Shown: one piece after another, positions 17,002 through 20,413 of the stretch
Layout: every line of letters begins with the position of its first letter
How positions within the stretch are numbered: the first letter of the stretch is position 1
DNA from: Discostella pseudostelligera
Taxonomy: Eukaryota; Bacillariophyta; Thalassiosirophyceae; Thalassiosirales; Thalassiosiraceae
Assembly: GCA_036940085.1 (NCBI GenBank)
Contig: JALLBK010000343.1
Coordinates: 1 to 20,413 of the forward strand
Direction: 5' to 3'
DNA length: 20,413 nucleotides
The notes under the pieces: model-generated
What the model was told of the DNA's origin: nothing
Database searches by the model: none
The model's input: the letters and a program-made list of their open reading frames with translations, nothing else
Translations under genes and position numbers: made by a program

Positions 17002-20000
17002 CTAAGCACCACCCCGCTTCGAGCTAAGCTTCCTGAGCAACTTTCGACTCCTCGTCCGCATCAGAGCCGCAGCCTTCTTCCGCGATCCACCTATATTATT
17101 TTCTTCTTCATCGTCGTCGTCGTCAAGACTACTTCCTGCGATGGAGGATGTGATCTCATACTCATCCAAGTCAGGGTATTCCAACACGGTGGCAAATGCA
17201 GACGATGCCAATGATGATGACTCAACATCTTCATTTTTGTTGACGGTGTTGCTAATGTTGCTGCTGCTGTAGAATTCGAGATGTGACGTATGAGTGACCT
17301 CGACACTGCACCATTCCAAATCGCCTTGGGCGATGAGTTTGTCGAACTCATCAAAATTACGCTTGTGCTCGGCAAAGAGTTTAGATCGTTCTCGAACCAA
17401 AGATGTCGGTATAATGGCGTTGGTGGTGGCGGTGGAAGTTGTCGGTAAAGCAACATCATCTGTTACAACTATCATTGGCGATGGTATTCTCGGCGGTCGT
17501 CGTCCCAAGGAAGAGCTCTTGTTCTTGTCAACTACAGTCTTAGCACTAGTACCACTTTCTTCTTCTAACTGCAACCGCTGCCGCTTTCGCTTCTGCTCCT
17601 CGGTGGCCGTCAATGCCACCACGGCACTCTTGCACCAATCCGTGGCTACGTCCGTAAATGTTTCGGATGCCTTCTTGCGTATTTGTGGTTCCCACGAACA
17701 TGATTTTAGCATTTGCACCTCGGCGTAGACGGAGAATTTGCAAATTGTAATGGAGGTAGAGGTCTTGGATTCGGTTGCTATTGCAGACGATGACGCTGAT
17801 TCCTTCACGGATGGCATGTCACATTCCTCACCCTCCTCCTCCACTACCTCAAGTACCCATCGTTCAATGACACGAAATCGATCGGAAAACGGGATGTCGG
17901 AAAGCTGGGTAACATTCTCAATAACGAGTACACGGTCATTGAATAATTGCGTCGCACGTTGAATCTTTGTCGCCTTGGCGTAGGCCGGTCCGAAGTAGCT
18001 TTTTGTTAGGGTATTGAATTTCAGTCTTCGTTTTCTTGTCATTGAGCTTGGTAGCGGTTCTGATGAAATAAAAAAGCAAAGACAGTGTAGGTGGGAAGTA
18101 GTACATGAGATTCGATCGATGAAAGGAGCTCGAGAATGTTTGGGACCAAAGACAAATAGTAGCCGAACTCACCAATAACGGAACTACCATCCTTCTCCTT
18201 GAACGAAAACAATAAATCATCTTCTTCAGTAGTATCACCACCATTCTCATCCACTACCTTTGTACATGCACAATCTTCCCACGGTTCATAGACAATATCC
18301 ACATCCCCCCGTCGTTTCTGAAAATCTTTCATTGAATAGGGTGCATTATCGGCAAAGAATACATTGAAAAATTGGGATGCCGAATCGAGGCCAGGGAGTT
18401 GGACGGAATGTATGACACATATTTCTAATGGTGGAAAGTGTCGATCTATAATGTTGCGGTGGTTGGAAATAGAAGGTAGTGTGTACGTCATTGTCGGAGA
18501 AGTCGATGGTGTTCGCTTCATTAGTGGTGAGGAATTCGGAGAAGAAGGATTGGCCGAAAGAAATGATTGTGGATCATCTTCCAAGGTCGGTGTACTTTGC
18601 CTTGTCAGTAATCCATTTTGCATCTTGATCTTTCTCATTATTGGCTTCATGGAGCCCACCTTTCGTATTCTGTATCCCCGTCTCGACGATGATGTTGTTG
18701 TAGAATGTTGCTTCTTGCTCCATGATGATGTCGATAGTCTCTCGGGCGAAGTAGTAGAACAGGATAACGCAGCCGATGCATTATCGTCACCAACGAAATC
18801 TCCTTTTACCGAATCATCATCCTCATTTACTCTCTGTTCTTCATCTAGCAATGCTGCTCGACCCATCTCACTCAAGGATGGCACGTGCTGATCCAGCGGT
18901 GGTGCTACTAGTTGCTGCACCTCCACCTCCCCGTCTAAAATAAACAACTGACTATTTTCCTCGGTCAACACAGTAGTACTCCCGTCCTCCTCTTCTTCCG
19001 TTCCATTCTTCTTACCACTCCCACCCTTGTTGGCCTCGTCCGAATCCCTCCAAAACAATTTACCAAACTCTTCACTACTCCAAATCTGATATCCTCGATC
19101 TAAATCATGGAAGAACCCGACTGCCCACATGGTCATGGCTGTGGCGCCCGCGCCGGCGGCGGCAGTGGCCACGGCACCCATGAGAGCGAGTGGATGGATG
19201 ACAATGACGGCAGTTAGGGCTGCGGCAGCGCCGGCACTGCAATATCGGACAGTGGTGGAGGAGACGGTTTCGTGAACGGCCGAGAGCCATGTTTGGGGTG
19301 TGAAATCGGAGGGTAGGAAGTGGGAGGAGGGTGTGGAAGGAGATGGTGCCAATGAAGCGCATTGTTGTTGTTGCTCTAGCTCTTGCTGCTGCTGATCATG
19401 TGATTGCTGCAATGATTGCGACGGATTGCCAAGGGTAGGTAATGCATGGCATTGCAGACTGTTGGAAAGAATACCTCCCGAAAATGATGAAGATTTGGAA
19501 GGAAAGTGGGAGAATGCCGGGGAAATCGAGCAAGCTCGACTACTACTATTGGCCAAGGTGGTATTGCCAACGTTGCCGCCACAGCCACAGTTCGATGATG
19601 ATGTTGACGAAGACGATGATGACCCAGAGGTAGATGCGATTGACAATGCACTATCAGCACCACCAGAACCATTTTTGTCCAACACGGCGACGGCGTCAGC
19701 GCTACCGCCACCACAGCTACCGCCGTCGGCTGTACTATAAATCAATCGAGACAACATTCCATTCGCGGCGTTCTGGTTGCTTTGTCGACGTCTGCGAATT
19801 CGTCGCGTTGGTGCTGATGCCGATGCTGCTGCTGGTACTGAAACTGAAACTGAAGGAGCTACTGGAGAAATAATATCTGCTCCATCGCCCTCATCATCGA
19901 CGGTGGTGGCTTCCGTCCAAGCGCAGCATTCACCTGCGATCATGATCTTGACGCTCGCTTTGTCTGTTGCTGGTGCTGCTGCATGCTGATGTGCTGTGGC

Positions 20001-20057
20001 GGTGGGGCGAGTACTTGCGGTATGAGTACGATAGCGTCCGGCGTAGGCCATCTTCAT
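17002..20057 (-). CDS. VASt-domain membrane protein (possible sterol or lipid transfer)
   Basis: Exons 20057-18173 and 18059-17002 (phase 1, intron GTGAGT...ATCAG) give 980 residues. VASt domains have a StAR-like lipid-binding fold; in GRAMD1/Lam proteins they move sterol between the ER and plasma membrane. The N-terminal 250 residues are low complexity (Ala, Ser, Gln runs). Residues about 272-316 hold two hydrophobic stretches split by a proline (LTAVIVIHPLALMGAVATAA, then TAMTMWAVGFF), a likely membrane hairpin. The VASt domain is at about 545-790: FFNVFFADNAPYSMKDFQKR, then PWEDCACTK, the splice at VIEPLPSSM, RKRRLKFNTLTKSYFGPAYA, FSDRFRVIERWVLEV and WEPQIRKKASETF. The C-terminus has a DDDDDEEEN run and a polybasic end (TRSRKLLRKLSSKRGGA). 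I see no GRAM domain, and the membrane part precedes VASt, the reverse of GRAMD1. Domain call is from pattern; transport role is inferred. Confidence 0.78.
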
Positions 20058-20413
20058 CTCGCTTCTCGTTCAACGGCGGACGGCGGTGGATTGAGGCCGC
20101 GAGTGGTTTCGTACCATAGCAGTATCGTAGGCTCAGCCCTCTTTATTTCACATCGGATAGCATGGCGACAAAAATAGATAACGAGAAAGATCAATGCACC
20201 TTCTAATTTTTCATAATAGACGTCATTACGACATCTTAGCTGCTCGTTTGAGATGATAGGTACTCGAAGTGATAACAATTACTTAACTACTTCGAGATCA
20301 TCTGCTCAAATTGCCTAAGTTGCGTGCACCGGAACTGCATGCTTCAAAGTGCATCCGCATTTCCCGAGAGACCGGGCAAAGTTCGTGGGAACGAGGGACA
20401 GACAAGGGGCGAA
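20058..20413. other. 5' flank of the VASt gene
   Basis: No gene is supported. The one structure seen is an imperfect inverted repeat at 20247-20310. The sequence runs to the window edge. Confidence 0.5.
20247..20310. repeat. Imperfect inverted repeat (potential hairpin)
   Basis: CTCGAAGT (20263-20270) is matched by ACTTCGAG (20289-20296) across an 18-base loop. Pairing resumes farther out: TTTGAG and ATGAT on the left against ATCAT and CTCAAA on the right, with small unpaired bulges. Total arms are about 22-24 bases. It could be a hairpin in an RNA, a footprint of a small mobile element, or chance. Confidence 0.5.

Overview
The window reads as nuclear DNA of a photosynthetic stramenopile, most likely a diatom. 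Genes lie close together on both strands (ten in 20 kb). They have few, short spliceosomal introns of about 68-180 bases. Proteins carry long Gln, Ser, Asp/Glu and Asn runs, and several have an N-terminal signal peptide followed by a Phe, as in diatom plastid presequences. No operon, tRNA, rRNA, CRISPR array or transposon was seen. All exon joins were inferred by eye from GT/AG signals, reading phase and family similarity; none is confirmed by transcripts.

Layout, left to right: the 3' part of an NTF2 gene (+); a 711-residue Gln-rich protein with four 14-3-3-type motifs and a diatom SHSQTM C-terminal motif (+); a plastid-type PlsC acyltransferase in four exons (+); an RBX1-type RING-H2 protein (+); an ankyrin-methyltransferase of the RMT2 type in three exons (-); an OTUD5-type deubiquitinase in four exons (-); an unrecognised acidic, probably organellar protein in four exons, interrupted by an assembly gap (+); a DUF1664-like membrane coiled-coil protein (-); a probable plastid DUF4864-like protein with a GC-AG intron (+); and a 980-residue VASt-domain membrane protein (-).

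The genes do not form one pathway. Two belong to ubiquitin biology (RBX1 and OTUD5 types) and two or three are probably plastid-directed. Upstream regions share two themes. E2F-like TTCCCGCC elements lie about 100-250 bases from the ATG of RBX1, RMT2-like, OTUD5-like and the acidic-protein gene. Palindromic G-boxes (TCCACGTGGA) lie upstream of the Gln-rich gene and between the DUF1664-like and DUF4864-like genes.

The most notable observations are an RBX1 homologue that has lost all four ligands of the family's third zinc site without any length change; four RSx[S/T]xP motifs in one unknown protein; and a single N at 13101 flanked by identical 22-base copies, which breaks a frame that becomes intact if the copies are merged. 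No clearly new multi-gene system was found.
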